The translations under genes and the position numbers were made by a program. A stretch of 19,700 nucleotides of DNA from an uncultured Collinsella sp. (GTDB lineage: Bacteria; Actinomycetota; Coriobacteriia; Coriobacteriales; Coriobacteriaceae): NCBI GenBank assembly GCA_900544225.1, contig UQUD01000035.1, positions 1 through 19,700 on the forward strand, read 5' to 3'. Below, in pieces: positions 6,252 to 13,391 of this stretch. Position 1 is the stretch's first letter; the number at the start of each line of letters is the position of its first letter. The notes under the pieces were generated by a model that saw only the letters and a list, made by a program, of their open reading frames with translations, was not told the DNA's origin and did not search any database.

Positions 6252-6878
6252 ATGAACCTCGTATTGCTCGGAGCTCCGGGTGCCGGTAAGGGCACCGTCG
6301 CACAGGAGCTCGTCGCCGAGTTTGGCGTCGCCCATATTTCCACGGGCGACCTGCTGCGTGCTGCCGTCAAGGGTGGCACCGAGCTTGGTATTCAGGCTAA
6401 GAAGTACATGGACGCTGGCGAGCTCGTTCCCGACCAGCTCGTGATCGACCTTGTCAAGGAGCGCCTTGCCGCCGATGACGCCCAGCAGGGCTTCATCCTC
6501 GACGGCTTCCCGCGCAACACCGCCCAGGCTGTGACGCTCGATTCCGAGCTCTCCGCCATGGGTCGCGAGATCGATTGCGCCCTTCTGGTCGATGTGGCCC
6601 CCGAGGTCATTATCGATCGTCTGTCTTCGCGTCGCACCTGCCGCGCCTGCGGTTACACCGGCACTGCTGCCGATGCCACCTGCCCCAAGTGCGGTGGCGA
6701 GATGTATCAGCGCGACGACGACAAGCCCGAGACCATCAAGAACCGTCTCGACGTCTACGAGAAGTCCACGAGCCCGCTCGTCGACTACTATCGTGGCCAG
6801 GGTCTGCTCAAGTCGGTCAACGGTGACCAGGCTCGCGAGACCGTGTACGGGGATGTCAAAGAGGCTCTCGGTTTATGA
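6252..6878 (+). CDS. adk: Adenylate kinase (zinc-containing)
   Basis: A 208-aa adenylate kinase that interconverts ATP and AMP with two ADP in the cytoplasm. Walker A GAPGAGKGT is at residues 7-15, followed by HISTGDLLRAA and the GFPRN motif (85-89). The lid carries C130, C133, C144 and C147 (CRAC and CPKC), the zinc-binding lid of many Gram-positive enzymes. ATG 6252 is chosen because GAGGAGG at 6238-6244 sits 7 nt upstream; an in-frame TTG at 6246 would be too close to it. The gene follows secY by 18 nt and its stop overlaps the map start (ATGA). Confidence 0.96.
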   Translation: MNLVLLGAPGAGKGTVAQELVAEFGVAHISTGDLLRAAVKGGTELGIQAKKYMDAGELVPDQLVIDLVKERLAADDAQQGFILDGFPRNTAQAVTLDSELSAMGREIDCALLVDVAPEVIIDRLSSRRTCRACGYTGTAADATCPKCGGEMYQRDDDKPETIKNRLDVYEKSTSPLVDYYRGQGLLKSVNGDQARETVYGDVKEALGL

Positions 6879-7663
6879 TCAAGATTAAGTCTGCAACGCA
6901 AATCGAGCAGATGAAGAAGGCAGGAGCGCTATCTAAGATGGCGCTCCGCCACGTTGGAGCCATGGTGCGCCCCGGCGTTTCGACTTTTGAGCTCGATCAG
7001 CTCGCGGAGCAGATTATCCGCATGCATGGCGGCACCCCTGCCTTTAAGGGTTACGGCGGGTTCCCGGGGACCATTTGCGCATCGATCAACGATGCCGTGG
7101 TCCACGGTATTCCCAACCCTGACATGATCCTGCGCGATGGCGATATCATCTCCATCGATACGGGAGCCGTTGTCGACGGTTGGGTCGGCGATAACGCATG
7201 GACGTTTTTCGTCGGCACCCCCACGCCCGAAGCCAAGGCTTTGTGTGAGGTCACGCGCGATTGCCTTAAGGCTGCCATCGAGCAGGCTGTTCCCGGTAAC
7301 CATATCGGGGACGTCGGTTATGCCGTTCAGTCCCTCGCCGAGTCTCACGGTTACGGCGTGCTTCGTGATTATGTTGGCCATGGCATTGGCCGCGTGATGC
7401 ACGAGGACCCCAACGTTCCTAACTATGGAAAGAAGGGGAGGGGCGTTCGCCTCCAGGCCGGCATGGTCATTGCCATCGAGCCGATGGTTACGATGGGTTC
7501 CAACCATGTAAGCACGGGCTCCGACGGTTGGATTGTTACGACCAACGACCACCTGCCCGCCGCGCACTATGAGAACACCGTCGCCATTACCAATGACGGT
7601 CCGGTGATTCTCACCACGGATGCGCAAGGTGCTTGGTGTTCGCTCCAAGGCGGAGAAATGTAA
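6875..7663 (+). CDS. map: Methionine aminopeptidase, type I
   Basis: A 262-aa type I methionine aminopeptidase that removes the initiator Met from nascent proteins. All expected residues are present with almost E. coli numbering: H77, metal ligands D95, D106, H169, E202 and E233, within IDTGAVVDGWVGDNAW, GHGIGRVMHEDP and AIEPMV. There is no N-terminal SH3-like or zinc-finger extension. The ATG overlaps the adk stop by 4 nt, so the two are translationally coupled. A short C-terminal extension (AQGAWCSLQGGEM) follows the conserved end. Confidence 0.96.
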   Translation: MIKIKSATQIEQMKKAGALSKMALRHVGAMVRPGVSTFELDQLAEQIIRMHGGTPAFKGYGGFPGTICASINDAVVHGIPNPDMILRDGDIISIDTGAVVDGWVGDNAWTFFVGTPTPEAKALCEVTRDCLKAAIEQAVPGNHIGDVGYAVQSLAESHGYGVLRDYVGHGIGRVMHEDPNVPNYGKKGRGVRLQAGMVIAIEPMVTMGSNHVSTGSDGWIVTTNDHLPAAHYENTVAITNDGPVILTTDAQGAWCSLQGGEM

Positions 7664-7699
7664 CAAGTTCCACTTAGTTGTGGAGCCATTACGAAGTTA

Positions 7700-7728
7700 T
7701 TACGATGCGTGCATACGTGTTGTAGAAT
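7700..7728 (+). promoter_or_regulatory. Possible internal promoter before infA
   Basis: TAGAAT (7723-7728, 5 of 6 to TATAAT) lies 17 nt after TTACGA (7700-7705, 3 of 6). The 104-bp gap between map and infA is one of the widest in the cluster, which suits a promoter dividing the adk-map part from the infA-rplQ part. The weak -35 keeps confidence low. Confidence 0.28.
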
Positions 7729-7767
7729 ACTCAATCGCTGTCGTTTTCTAGAGAAAGATGATTGCTT

Positions 7768-7986
7768 GTGAAGAAGGAAGACGCAATTGAGCTTGAGGGT
7801 ACGGTAAAGGAACCGCTGCCCAATGCCATGTTTAAGGTCGAGCTCGAGAACGGTCATTCGGTTCTGTGCAACATTTCTGGCAAGATCCGAATGAATTACA
7901 TCCGTATTCTCCCCGGTGACAGGGTTGTCGTGGAGCTTTCCCCGTACGACCTGACCCGCGGCCGCATCACCTATCGCTACAAATAG
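7768..7986 (+). CDS. infA: Translation initiation factor IF-1
   Basis: A 72-aa IF-1, the standard length, a single OB-fold protein that occupies the 30S A site during initiation. It contains KKEDAIELEGTVKEPLPNAM, FKVELENGHSVLCNISGKIR in consecutive segments, then RILPGDRVVVELSPYDLTRGRI. GTG at 7768 gives the normal length and N terminus and lies 10 nt after GAGAAAG; an in-frame TTG at 7762 would add two residues and leave poor spacing. It heads the alpha-operon part of the cluster. Confidence 0.95.
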   Translation: MKKEDAIELEGTVKEPLPNAMFKVELENGHSVLCNISGKIRMNYIRILPGDRVVVELSPYDLTRGRITYRYK

Positions 7987-8010
7987 CGGCACGCATACAC
8001 GCACTCCATT

Positions 8011-8087
8011 TCCGACTGCAGGCTTAGCTCAACCTACGGTCGGATTGTGTGTGAAGACCAGCCATAGTTTTAAACGCCTGCGGCTGG
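8011..8087 (+). promoter_or_regulatory. Two successive hairpins between infA and rpmJ
   Basis: TCCGAC (8011-8016) pairs with GTCGGA (8039-8044), with an AGG/CCT pair inside; then CCAGCC (8058-8063) pairs with GGCTGG (8082-8087). Neither is followed by a U-run. They fill a 150-bp gap inside an otherwise tightly packed cluster, about 50 nt before rpmJ. Possible roles are translation control of rpmJ-rpsM or RNA processing. In E. coli the alpha operon is controlled by S4 near rpsM, but this structure does not obviously match that pseudoknot. Confidence 0.42.
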
Positions 8088-8136
8088 GCGAGTAGATAGT
8101 AGGGAAGTAGTTTGAGCGCTACCGAAAGGAAGAACG

Positions 8137-8250
8137 ATGAAGGTACGTCCTTCGGTCAAGAAGATGTGCGATAAGTGCAAAATCATTAGGCGCCATGGCA
8201 AGGTCCTCGTCATTTGCGAGAACCCCCGTCATAAGCAGCGTCAGGGTTAA
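8137..8250 (+). CDS. rpmJ: 50S ribosomal protein L36, zinc-ribbon form
   Basis: A 37-aa L36: MKVRPSVKKMCDKCKIIRR, then HGKVLVICENPRHKQRQG. Zinc ligands C11, C14, C27 and H32 are all present, so this is the zinc-binding form. L36 is the smallest large-subunit protein and contacts 23S rRNA domains II and VI. The ATG at 8137 follows AAAGGAAG. The gene lies between infA and rpsM, its standard position, and its stop TAA is immediately followed by the rpsM ribosome-binding site. Confidence 0.95.
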   Translation: MKVRPSVKKMCDKCKIIRRHGKVLVICENPRHKQRQG

Positions 8251-8264
8251 GAGAGGAGACTACG

Positions 8265-8639
8265 TTGGCCCGTATTAATGGTGTCGACCTCCCGCGTGAG
8301 AAGCGCGTTGAGATCGGTCTGACCTACATTTACGGCATCGGCCGCACCACTGCGACGAAGATCTGCGTCGAGTGCAACGTTAACGTGGATACGCGCGTTA
8401 AGGACCTCACCGAGGATGAGGTTAACGCCATCCGCGATTATATCGATAAGAACCAGATCATGGTTGAGGGCGACCTCCGCCGTGAGCGCAACCAGAACGT
8501 CAAGCGCCTTATGGACATCGGCTGCAACCGCGGCCTTCGTCACCGCAAGGGCCTCCCGGTCCGCGGCCAGCGCACCCACACTAACGCTCGTACCCGCAAG
8601 GGCCCGAAGCGTCAGATCGGTGCTAAGAAGAAGAAATAA
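8265..8639 (+). CDS. rpsM: 30S ribosomal protein S13
   Basis: A 124-aa S13, normal length, in the head of the small subunit, contacting P-site tRNA and forming intersubunit bridges. It has the helix-hairpin-helix-like start MARINGVDLPREKRVEIGL, YIYGIGRTTA, and the conserved basic end RGLRHRKGLPVRGQRTHTNA followed by a KKKK tail. The start is TTG at 8265, 6 nt after GAGAGGAG; no ATG or GTG alternative gives the conserved N terminus. A TTG start for a ribosomal protein is uncommon but the reading is clear. Confidence 0.96.
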   Translation: MARINGVDLPREKRVEIGLTYIYGIGRTTATKICVECNVNVDTRVKDLTEDEVNAIRDYIDKNQIMVEGDLRRERNQNVKRLMDIGCNRGLRHRKGLPVRGQRTHTNARTRKGPKRQIGAKKKK

Positions 8640-8653
8640 GGAGCGCTAGATAG

Positions 8654-9058
8654 ATGGCTACTGCTAAGAAGAACGTTCGCGCTGCCCGTCTGAAGCGCGC
8701 GGACCGTAAGAACATTTCCGTGGGCCAGGCTCACATTCGTTCTACGTTCAACAACACGATCGTTTCGATCACCGATCCCCAGGGCAACGTCATTTCCTGG
8801 AAGTCGGCTGGCCAGGTGGGCTTCAAGGGCTCCCGTAAGTCCACGCCGTTCGCTGCCCAGATGGCTGCCGAGGCTGCTGCCAAGCAGGCCATGGAGCACG
8901 GTATGAAGAAGGTTTCCGTCTTCGTCAAGGGCCCCGGCTCCGGTCGTGAGACCGCCATCCGCTCCCTCCAGGCTGCTGGCCTCGAGGTCTCGAGCATCCA
9001 GGACAAGACCCCCATTCCGCACAACGGCTGCCGCCCCAAGAAGCGTCGCCGCGTGTAA
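8654..9058 (+). CDS. rpsK: 30S ribosomal protein S11
   Basis: A 134-aa S11, normal length, in the small-subunit platform near the mRNA exit. Conserved parts: GQAHIRSTFNNTIVSITDPQ, GFKGSRKSTPFAAQMAAE, FVKGPGSGRETAIRSLQAAG, and the end TPIPHNGCRPKKRRRV. The ATG follows GGAG by 10 nt. It follows rpsM by 14 nt and precedes rpsD by 19 nt. Confidence 0.97.
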   Translation: MATAKKNVRAARLKRADRKNISVGQAHIRSTFNNTIVSITDPQGNVISWKSAGQVGFKGSRKSTPFAAQMAAEAAAKQAMEHGMKKVSVFVKGPGSGRETAIRSLQAAGLEVSSIQDKTPIPHNGCRPKKRRRV

Positions 9059-9077
9059 CTGAAAGGATCGTATCAAT

Positions 9078-9674
9078 ATGGCAATCGACAGGACTCCTGT
9101 TCTTAAGCGCTGCCGTCAGCTCGGGATCGATCCCGCTGAGCTCGGTTACAGCAGCAAGAAGGAATCTATCCGTCAGCCCAAGCGCCGTCGCAAGGAATCT
9201 GAGTACGGCATGCAGCTGCGCGAGAAGCAGAAGGTCAAGTTCATCTATGGCGTTCTGGAGAAGCAGTTCCACGGCTACTTCAACAAGGCCCGTAAGATGA
9301 ACGGCGTCACCGGTGAGAACCTCATGATCATTCTTGAGTCTCGCCTCGACAACGTCGTCTTCCGTCTTGGCTTCGCCCGCACCCGCAAAGAGGCTCGTCA
9401 GTCCGTCCGTCACGGTCACTTCACCGTGAACGGCAAGCGCGTGGACATCCCGTCCTACCGCGTCAAGGCCGGTGACGTCGTCGCTGTCGGCGAGAAGTTC
9501 CGTGACCTCCTCCCCATCAAGGAGGCCCTGATTTCCTCCGAGCGCTTTGAGGTTCCTGGCTGGCTCGAGGTCGATATCGAGAAGCTGTCTGGTAACGTGC
9601 TCGCTCTGCCGACGCGTGAGCAGATCAGCGGTGATATCAACGAGCAGCTCATCGTCGAGCTCTACTCTAAGTAG
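9078..9674 (+). CDS. rpsD: 30S ribosomal protein S4 (without the zinc-binding cysteines)
   Basis: A 198-aa S4, normal length, a primary 16S rRNA-binding and assembly-initiating protein; it autoregulates the alpha operon in E. coli and B. subtilis. The N-terminal part starts MAIDRTPVLKRCRQLGIDP and has only one cysteine (C12), so the four-cysteine zinc site of the C+ form is absent. The S4 RNA-binding domain is recognisable from RLDNVVFRLGFARTRKEARQ and VRHGHFTVNGKRVDIPSYRV. The C-terminal end REQISGDINEQLIVELYSK is typical. Preceded by AAAGGA. Confidence 0.97.
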   Translation: MAIDRTPVLKRCRQLGIDPAELGYSSKKESIRQPKRRRKESEYGMQLREKQKVKFIYGVLEKQFHGYFNKARKMNGVTGENLMIILESRLDNVVFRLGFARTRKEARQSVRHGHFTVNGKRVDIPSYRVKAGDVVAVGEKFRDLLPIKEALISSERFEVPGWLEVDIEKLSGNVLALPTREQISGDINEQLIVELYSK

Positions 9675-9706
9675 TCCATCCGGGCTGCTGAGGCTGGAGG
9701 TAATAC

Positions 9707-10648
9707 ATGTCAGAATTCATTAGGCCTCAGGTTCAGGTCGAAGAGATCAACGAGACGTCTGCTCGTGTCTCCGTCGAGCCGCTCGAGCGTGGTTACGGCG
9801 ATACGCTGGGTAACTCCCTTCGTCGCGTTCTTCTGTCCTCGCTCGAGGGTGCCGCTGTCGAGGCTATTCAGATCGATGGTGCGCAGCACGAGTTCATGAC
9901 CATCCCTAACATGGTCGAGGATGTCACCGACATCGTCCTGAATGTCAAGGGTCTTGTCTTCAGGGCTCTCGGCACGACCGACGAGGCGACCGCCACCATC
10001 TCGGTTGACGGCCCCTGCGAGGTCACCGGTGCGGACTTCTTTATTCCGTCCGAGTTTGAGCTGGTCAACCCCGAGCAGCACATCGCTACGCTCACCGAGG
10101 GTGGCCATCTCACCATGAGCATGCGCATCGGCTATGGCCGCGGCTATGTTTCTGGCGAGGCCAACAAGCGCGATAACGATCCCATCGGTGTGATCCATGT
10201 CGACTCGCTGTACTCGCCGGTTTCCCGTTGCGCCAAGCTCGTTGAGGCTTGTCGTGTCGGTCAGCACACCGACTACGACCGCCTTGTCCTCGAGATCGAG
10301 ACCAACGGCTCCATCGCCCCGCGCGACGCCGTGGTCCAGGCTGCCAATATCATCAACCAGCATATGGCCGCCTTTATGAACCTTGCCGAGACCCCCGAGG
10401 TCGAGGAGGAGGCTTCGATCTTCGCTCCCGAGGTCACCAACGACAACGCCGAGCTGGACAAGCAGATCGAGGATCTGGACCTTTCCGTCCGTTCCTACAA
10501 CTGCCTTAAGCGCGCCAGCATTCACTCGGTCCGTCAGCTCGTTGAGTTCTCGGAGAACGATCTGCTCAACATCCGTAACTTCGGTGTTAAGTCGATCGAG
10601 GAAGTGAAGGACAAGCTTGAGTCCATGGGCCTGAGCCTGAAGGCTTAA
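9707..10648 (+). CDS. rpoA: DNA-directed RNA polymerase alpha subunit
   Basis: A 313-aa alpha subunit, normal length. The N-terminal domain (about 1-230) dimerises and assembles the core enzyme; it contains VEPLERGYGDTLGNSLRRVL and the RVGQHTDYDRLVLEIETNGS stretch. An acidic linker (EVEEEASIFAPEV) leads to the C-terminal domain (about 250-313), which binds UP elements and activators and shows LDLSVRSYNCLKRASIHSV and NIRNFGVKSIEEVKDKL. The ATG follows GGAGG. It sits between rpsD and rplQ as in nearly all bacteria. Confidence 0.98.
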   Translation: MSEFIRPQVQVEEINETSARVSVEPLERGYGDTLGNSLRRVLLSSLEGAAVEAIQIDGAQHEFMTIPNMVEDVTDIVLNVKGLVFRALGTTDEATATISVDGPCEVTGADFFIPSEFELVNPEQHIATLTEGGHLTMSMRIGYGRGYVSGEANKRDNDPIGVIHVDSLYSPVSRCAKLVEACRVGQHTDYDRLVLEIETNGSIAPRDAVVQAANIINQHMAAFMNLAETPEVEEEASIFAPEVTNDNAELDKQIEDLDLSVRSYNCLKRASIHSVRQLVEFSENDLLNIRNFGVKSIEEVKDKLESMGLSLKA

Positions 10649-10678
10649 TGCTTCGCATATTTGAGGAGAAACTAGACC

Positions 10679-11146
10679 ATGCGTCACAACGTTAAGAAGG
10701 GCCTGAAGCTCGGCACCGATGCGAGCCACACCAAGGCCATGAAGAAGAGCCTTGCTAAGGCCCTCTTCGAGAACGACCGCATCAAGACCACCGAGACCCG
10801 CGCTAAGGCGCTGCGTTCGGTCGTCGACCCGATCATCACTTGGGCCAAGAAGGGCGACCTGCACTCTCGTCGTCTGGCTATCGCCAAGCTCGGCGATAAG
10901 CAGCTCGTTGCCGAGATCTTCGACAAGGCTGCCCAGGGCATGTGGCAGGACCGCAACGGCGGTTACACCCGCATCATGAAGCTCGGTAACCGTAAGGGCG
11001 ACAACGCTCCCATCGTTATCATGGAGCTCGTCACCGAGCCTTGCACGCCTAAGGCCAAGAAGGCTGCTCCGGCCCCTAAGAAGGCCGCTGCTCCCAAGAA
11101 GGTCGAGGCTGTCGAGGAGGCTCCTGCTGAGGAGACCGCTGAGTAG
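10679..11146 (+). CDS. rplQ: 50S ribosomal protein L17 with C-terminal extension
   Basis: A 155-aa L17. The core (about 1-120) has MRHNVKKGLKLGTDASHTKA, the REVIT-like ETRAKALRSVVDPIITWAKK, and NGGYTRIMKLGNRKGDNAPI. After the family end near VIMELV comes an added tail of about 35 residues, first Lys/Ala/Pro-rich (KAKKAAPAPKKAAAPKK), then acidic (EAVEEAPAEETAE). L17 lies near the polypeptide exit tunnel. Preceded by GAGGAG; followed by a strong terminator, so this is the last gene of the main transcript. Confidence 0.96.
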   Translation: MRHNVKKGLKLGTDASHTKAMKKSLAKALFENDRIKTTETRAKALRSVVDPIITWAKKGDLHSRRLAIAKLGDKQLVAEIFDKAAQGMWQDRNGGYTRIMKLGNRKGDNAPIVIMELVTEPCTPKAKKAAPAPKKAAAPKKVEAVEEAPAEETAE

Positions 11147-11172
11147 ACATTCCGTCTGCATAGGCTATATTC

Positions 11173-11203
11173 GAGGGGTACGTTCGCGTACCCCTCTTTT
11201 TTT
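11173..11203 (+). terminator. Rho-independent terminator after rplQ
   Basis: GAGGGGTACG (11173-11182) and CGTACCCCTC (11187-11196) form a perfect 10-bp stem with a TTCG loop, followed by seven T (11197-11203). It ends the long ribosomal transcript 27 nt after the rplQ stop. Confidence 0.95.
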
Positions 11204-11238
11204 GTCGCGATACCGTTACTTGTTTGTTGGGAGCGCCC

Positions 11239-12063
11239 ATGACTGCGCCGTCTGATTTCAATTCGATTTCCGAGCTTGACGCCACGCTCGTATTTCGCGT
11301 GGCCTATGATGGCTCGTCGTATAGCGGATTTGCCGAGCAGCCGGGACAGACGACGGTTGCGGGTGAGCTGCGTCGAGCCATCGAGACGCTGCTTCGCCGT
11401 CCGATCGATCTGACGTGCGCAGGTCGTACCGATGCCGGCGTGCATGCCGTGGCTCAGTATATCAGCGTGCCCGTAACGGACGCTGAGCTCGCTTTGACGC
11501 GCCGTAGGTGGCTGAGGGCTATGGATGCCCTCCTGCCCAAAGATATCGCCATAAACGAGGTCTACAGGGCCCGTAAAGGCTTTTCTGCACGCTTTGATGC
11601 GCGTTCCCGTACGTATGCGTACCGTATTGCCGATCGTGATGCGCGGCCCGTGCTATCACGCGGGACCGTGTGGTGGCATCGCTATCCCCTCGACGTCGAT
11701 GCGATGGCGGCCGCCTGCCCTGCGCTTTTGGGCGAGCAGGACTTTAAGAGCTTTTGCAAGGTCGCCTCTGCCGTGGGCAAACCTACGCACCGCTGCGTAA
11801 TGCGTGCCGAGTTTGGCCATGAGGTCGCCTTTGGCGAGGACATCCTCACGTTTACTATCGAGGGCAATGCGTTTTTGCATTCGATGGTGCGAACCATTGT
11901 GGGCACCCTCGTCGAGATCGGCATGCATCGCCGCGATCCCGAGTGGATGCGTGAGGTCATTGATGCCTGCGATCGCTCCGCTGCCGGTCCTACGGCGCCC
12001 GCATGCGGTCTTACCTTTATGGGTGTGGACTACGACCCCACCGAGCTTGTGGCGCTCGATTAG
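11239..12063 (+). CDS. truA: tRNA pseudouridine(38-40) synthase TruA
   Basis: A 274-aa TruA that isomerises uridines 38-40 in the anticodon arm of tRNAs. The catalytic Asp is D65 in CAGRTDAGVHA (60-70). Other family segments are VAYDGSSYSGFAEQPGQTTV near the start, RSRTYAYRI, and GNAFLHSMVRTIVGTLVEIG. ATG 11239 is chosen, with GGGAG 5-6 nt before it; an in-frame TTG at 11224 would lie upstream of that site. truA follows rplQ in many Gram-positives, but here the terminator lies between, so it depends on read-through or an unseen promoter in 11204-11238. Confidence 0.94.
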   Translation: MTAPSDFNSISELDATLVFRVAYDGSSYSGFAEQPGQTTVAGELRRAIETLLRRPIDLTCAGRTDAGVHAVAQYISVPVTDAELALTRRRWLRAMDALLPKDIAINEVYRARKGFSARFDARSRTYAYRIADRDARPVLSRGTVWWHRYPLDVDAMAAACPALLGEQDFKSFCKVASAVGKPTHRCVMRAEFGHEVAFGEDILTFTIEGNAFLHSMVRTIVGTLVEIGMHRRDPEWMREVIDACDRSAAGPTAPACGLTFMGVDYDPTELVALD

Positions 12064-12182
12064 GGAAGTGACTGCCTGACGGCGATCTTTGTGTGCGGTG
12101 CCTGTGGGCGGGGCGTGTGCAACATCTGTTCTTGACGTGCATCGCGGCGGACGACCGCCCGCATTAATTGACGGGGTGTACC

Positions 12183-13259
12183 ATGAACGACAGTTTGTTA
12201 ATGGCTGTCGAGAGGACGGATAACTTGGTTCGACGTGGTTCGCATCCGCGACTTTCGGTGATCCTGATTGTTGAGGGTTCGCCCAGCTATGCGATGCGCG
12301 CCCTCGAGAGTGTCCAGAACCAAGACCTCTACGATTTGCAAATTGTCGTCGTTTGTCGCGGCGTGGTGGCTGGTGTGCACCATTCGCTCGAAGTTGCTGC
12401 CGGCAGAGACATTCATATTGATTTGATTGATATTGAGGACCCAGCGCCTGGCGCCTGCCTGCGTGCCGGCTTTGCGGCTTCGCGCGGCTCCCAGATCATT
12501 GCGATGAATGCCAATGAGTGGTTTGCGCCGCAGTCCCTTTCGCAGATGGTCGAAAGCTCCTGTGACGCTTCGGCTGACATCGTGTTTCCCTCTGTTTCGC
12601 TCGATCGCTACGATGTTCACCGCGAACGTCATTCCCGAGTTTTGGACGCGATATCCGTTTCTGAAGATGAGGACCGGGCGGCTTGCCTGACCCAATTGGT
12701 TTCCTGTGGTTTAATCCGACAGACCTCTGGCGTGCTGTATGATCGCGCCCTTTTTGAGGCGTGCCTTGCGCATGGCGATGCGTTTCGCACGGTGTCTTTT
12801 TTGACGCTCGCGCTTTCGCAGGCAAAGCGCGTTTCGGGATGTGGCCATGCCCGTTTTCATGCAGTGGCGCCGTCGATTACGGAGACGTTTGACCCCACAA
12901 TGTTTGCCAGGCTTTCTGATGATATCGGGGCGCTCGACAGGCTTGCCGACTCGCTTACCGTCGCGGGCGGTAGCGATCAATTAAAACTGGCCTGCCAGCG
13001 GTATTACTACACCGGTCTGGTTGCCTGCATCGAAAATTTGTGTCTGAGCCCCCATGGGGTGTCTTCAATAGAGCGTTCGGCCCGTTTGCATGATATGGTC
13101 GATGCGCAGCGTACCCGTCAGATGGTTGCGGCCCTTAAGGGCAATCATCGTGGTCTAGGTCTTCTCTATGGTTCGATAGCTAGCGCCAAGCCCATGCGGT
13201 GTGCGTTGTATACGCATCTGGCGGCCTTTTTCAATCGTTCGGGCGCCAGGACTGTCTAG
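12183..13259 (+). CDS. Degenerate GT2-like (GT-A fold) protein lacking the usual acidic substrate motifs
   Basis: A 358-aa protein. Residues 24-125 follow the outline of a family 2 glycosyltransferase: LSVILIVEGSPSYAMRALES, VQNQDLYDLQIVVV, ACLRAGFAASRGSQIIAM, then NEWFAPQSLSQMVES. The VDDGS-type motif after strand 2 is replaced by VVCRGVV (56-62), and the FLDSDDW-type DxD site is replaced by AMNANEWF (107-114). The protein therefore probably lacks normal nucleotide-sugar transfer and may bind a sugar or partner, or use a different chemistry. Residues about 160-358 have no motif I recognise, and there are no membrane segments. ATG 12183 has GGGGTG upstream; an in-frame TTG at 12168 would add five residues. 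Neighbours give no clue. Function unknown. Confidence 0.6.
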   Translation: MNDSLLMAVERTDNLVRRGSHPRLSVILIVEGSPSYAMRALESVQNQDLYDLQIVVVCRGVVAGVHHSLEVAAGRDIHIDLIDIEDPAPGACLRAGFAASRGSQIIAMNANEWFAPQSLSQMVESSCDASADIVFPSVSLDRYDVHRERHSRVLDAISVSEDEDRAACLTQLVSCGLIRQTSGVLYDRALFEACLAHGDAFRTVSFLTLALSQAKRVSGCGHARFHAVAPSITETFDPTMFARLSDDIGALDRLADSLTVAGGSDQLKLACQRYYYTGLVACIENLCLSPHGVSSIERSARLHDMVDAQRTRQMVAALKGNHRGLGLLYGSIASAKPMRCALYTHLAAFFNRSGARTV

Positions 13260-13268
13260 TAGCGTGAT

Positions 13269-13301
13269 TTTCGAAATAAATTGCATGGAATTGTTTCGAA
13301 A
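13269..13301. promoter_or_regulatory. Paired TTTCGAAA palindromes upstream of argR
   Basis: The 8-bp palindrome TTTCGAAA occurs at 13269-13276 and 13294-13301, with centres 25 bp apart, inside an AT-rich stretch that stands out from its GC-rich surroundings. The common sequence extends to TTTCGAAAT. They may be a two-site operator or upstream regulatory element for argR. No match to a binding site I know. Confidence 0.35.
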
Positions 13302-13311
13302 TGCGTTCTTA

Positions 13312-13341
13312 TTCACTAAAACCCTCAAATAGCGCTAAACT
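13312..13341 (+). promoter_or_regulatory. Putative argR promoter
   Basis: TTCACT (13312-13317, 4 of 6) and TAAACT (13336-13341, 4 of 6) are separated by 18 nt. The predicted start, near 13348, falls inside the palindrome at 13345-13361, the arrangement expected for an autorepressed gene. Inferred from consensus only. Confidence 0.35.
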
Positions 13342-13344
13342 ATT

Positions 13345-13361
13345 CAATCACTAAGTGATTG
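13345..13361. promoter_or_regulatory. Perfect 17-bp palindrome, probable operator of argR
   Basis: CAATCACT-A-AGTGATTG is a perfect inverted repeat with a one-base centre, 30 bp upstream of the argR start and overlapping the predicted transcription start. ArgR genes are commonly autoregulated. The sequence differs from the classical ARG box (TNTGAATWWWWATTCANW), so either this lineage has a different box or another regulator binds here. Confidence 0.55.
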
Positions 13362-13391
13362 TCTCCGCCATCTTTTGGAGTGAGGTATTGT

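Noticed and set aside
4950..6335. Open frame of 461 codons on the minus strand opposite secY
   Set aside because: It is the His/Asp-rich antisense shadow of a hydrophobic protein.
8020..8044. tRNA-like string (GGCTTAGCTCAACC) before rpmJ
   Set aside because: It resembles a D-arm, but there is no T-arm GTTCRA sequence, acceptor stem or sufficient length.
9710..11161. Long open frame of 483 codons on the minus strand opposite rpoA and rplQ
   Set aside because: It lies antisense to two certain genes and its composition mirrors their codon bias; no protein family was recognised.
11204..11238. Promoter for truA in the short gap after the terminator
   Set aside because: No convincing -35/-10 pair was found; read-through cannot be excluded.
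12132..12167. Promoter TTGACG ... CATTAA before the GT2-like gene
   Set aside because: The spacer is 24 nt, too long for a sigma-70 promoter; a short GGCGG/CCGCC hairpin fills it.
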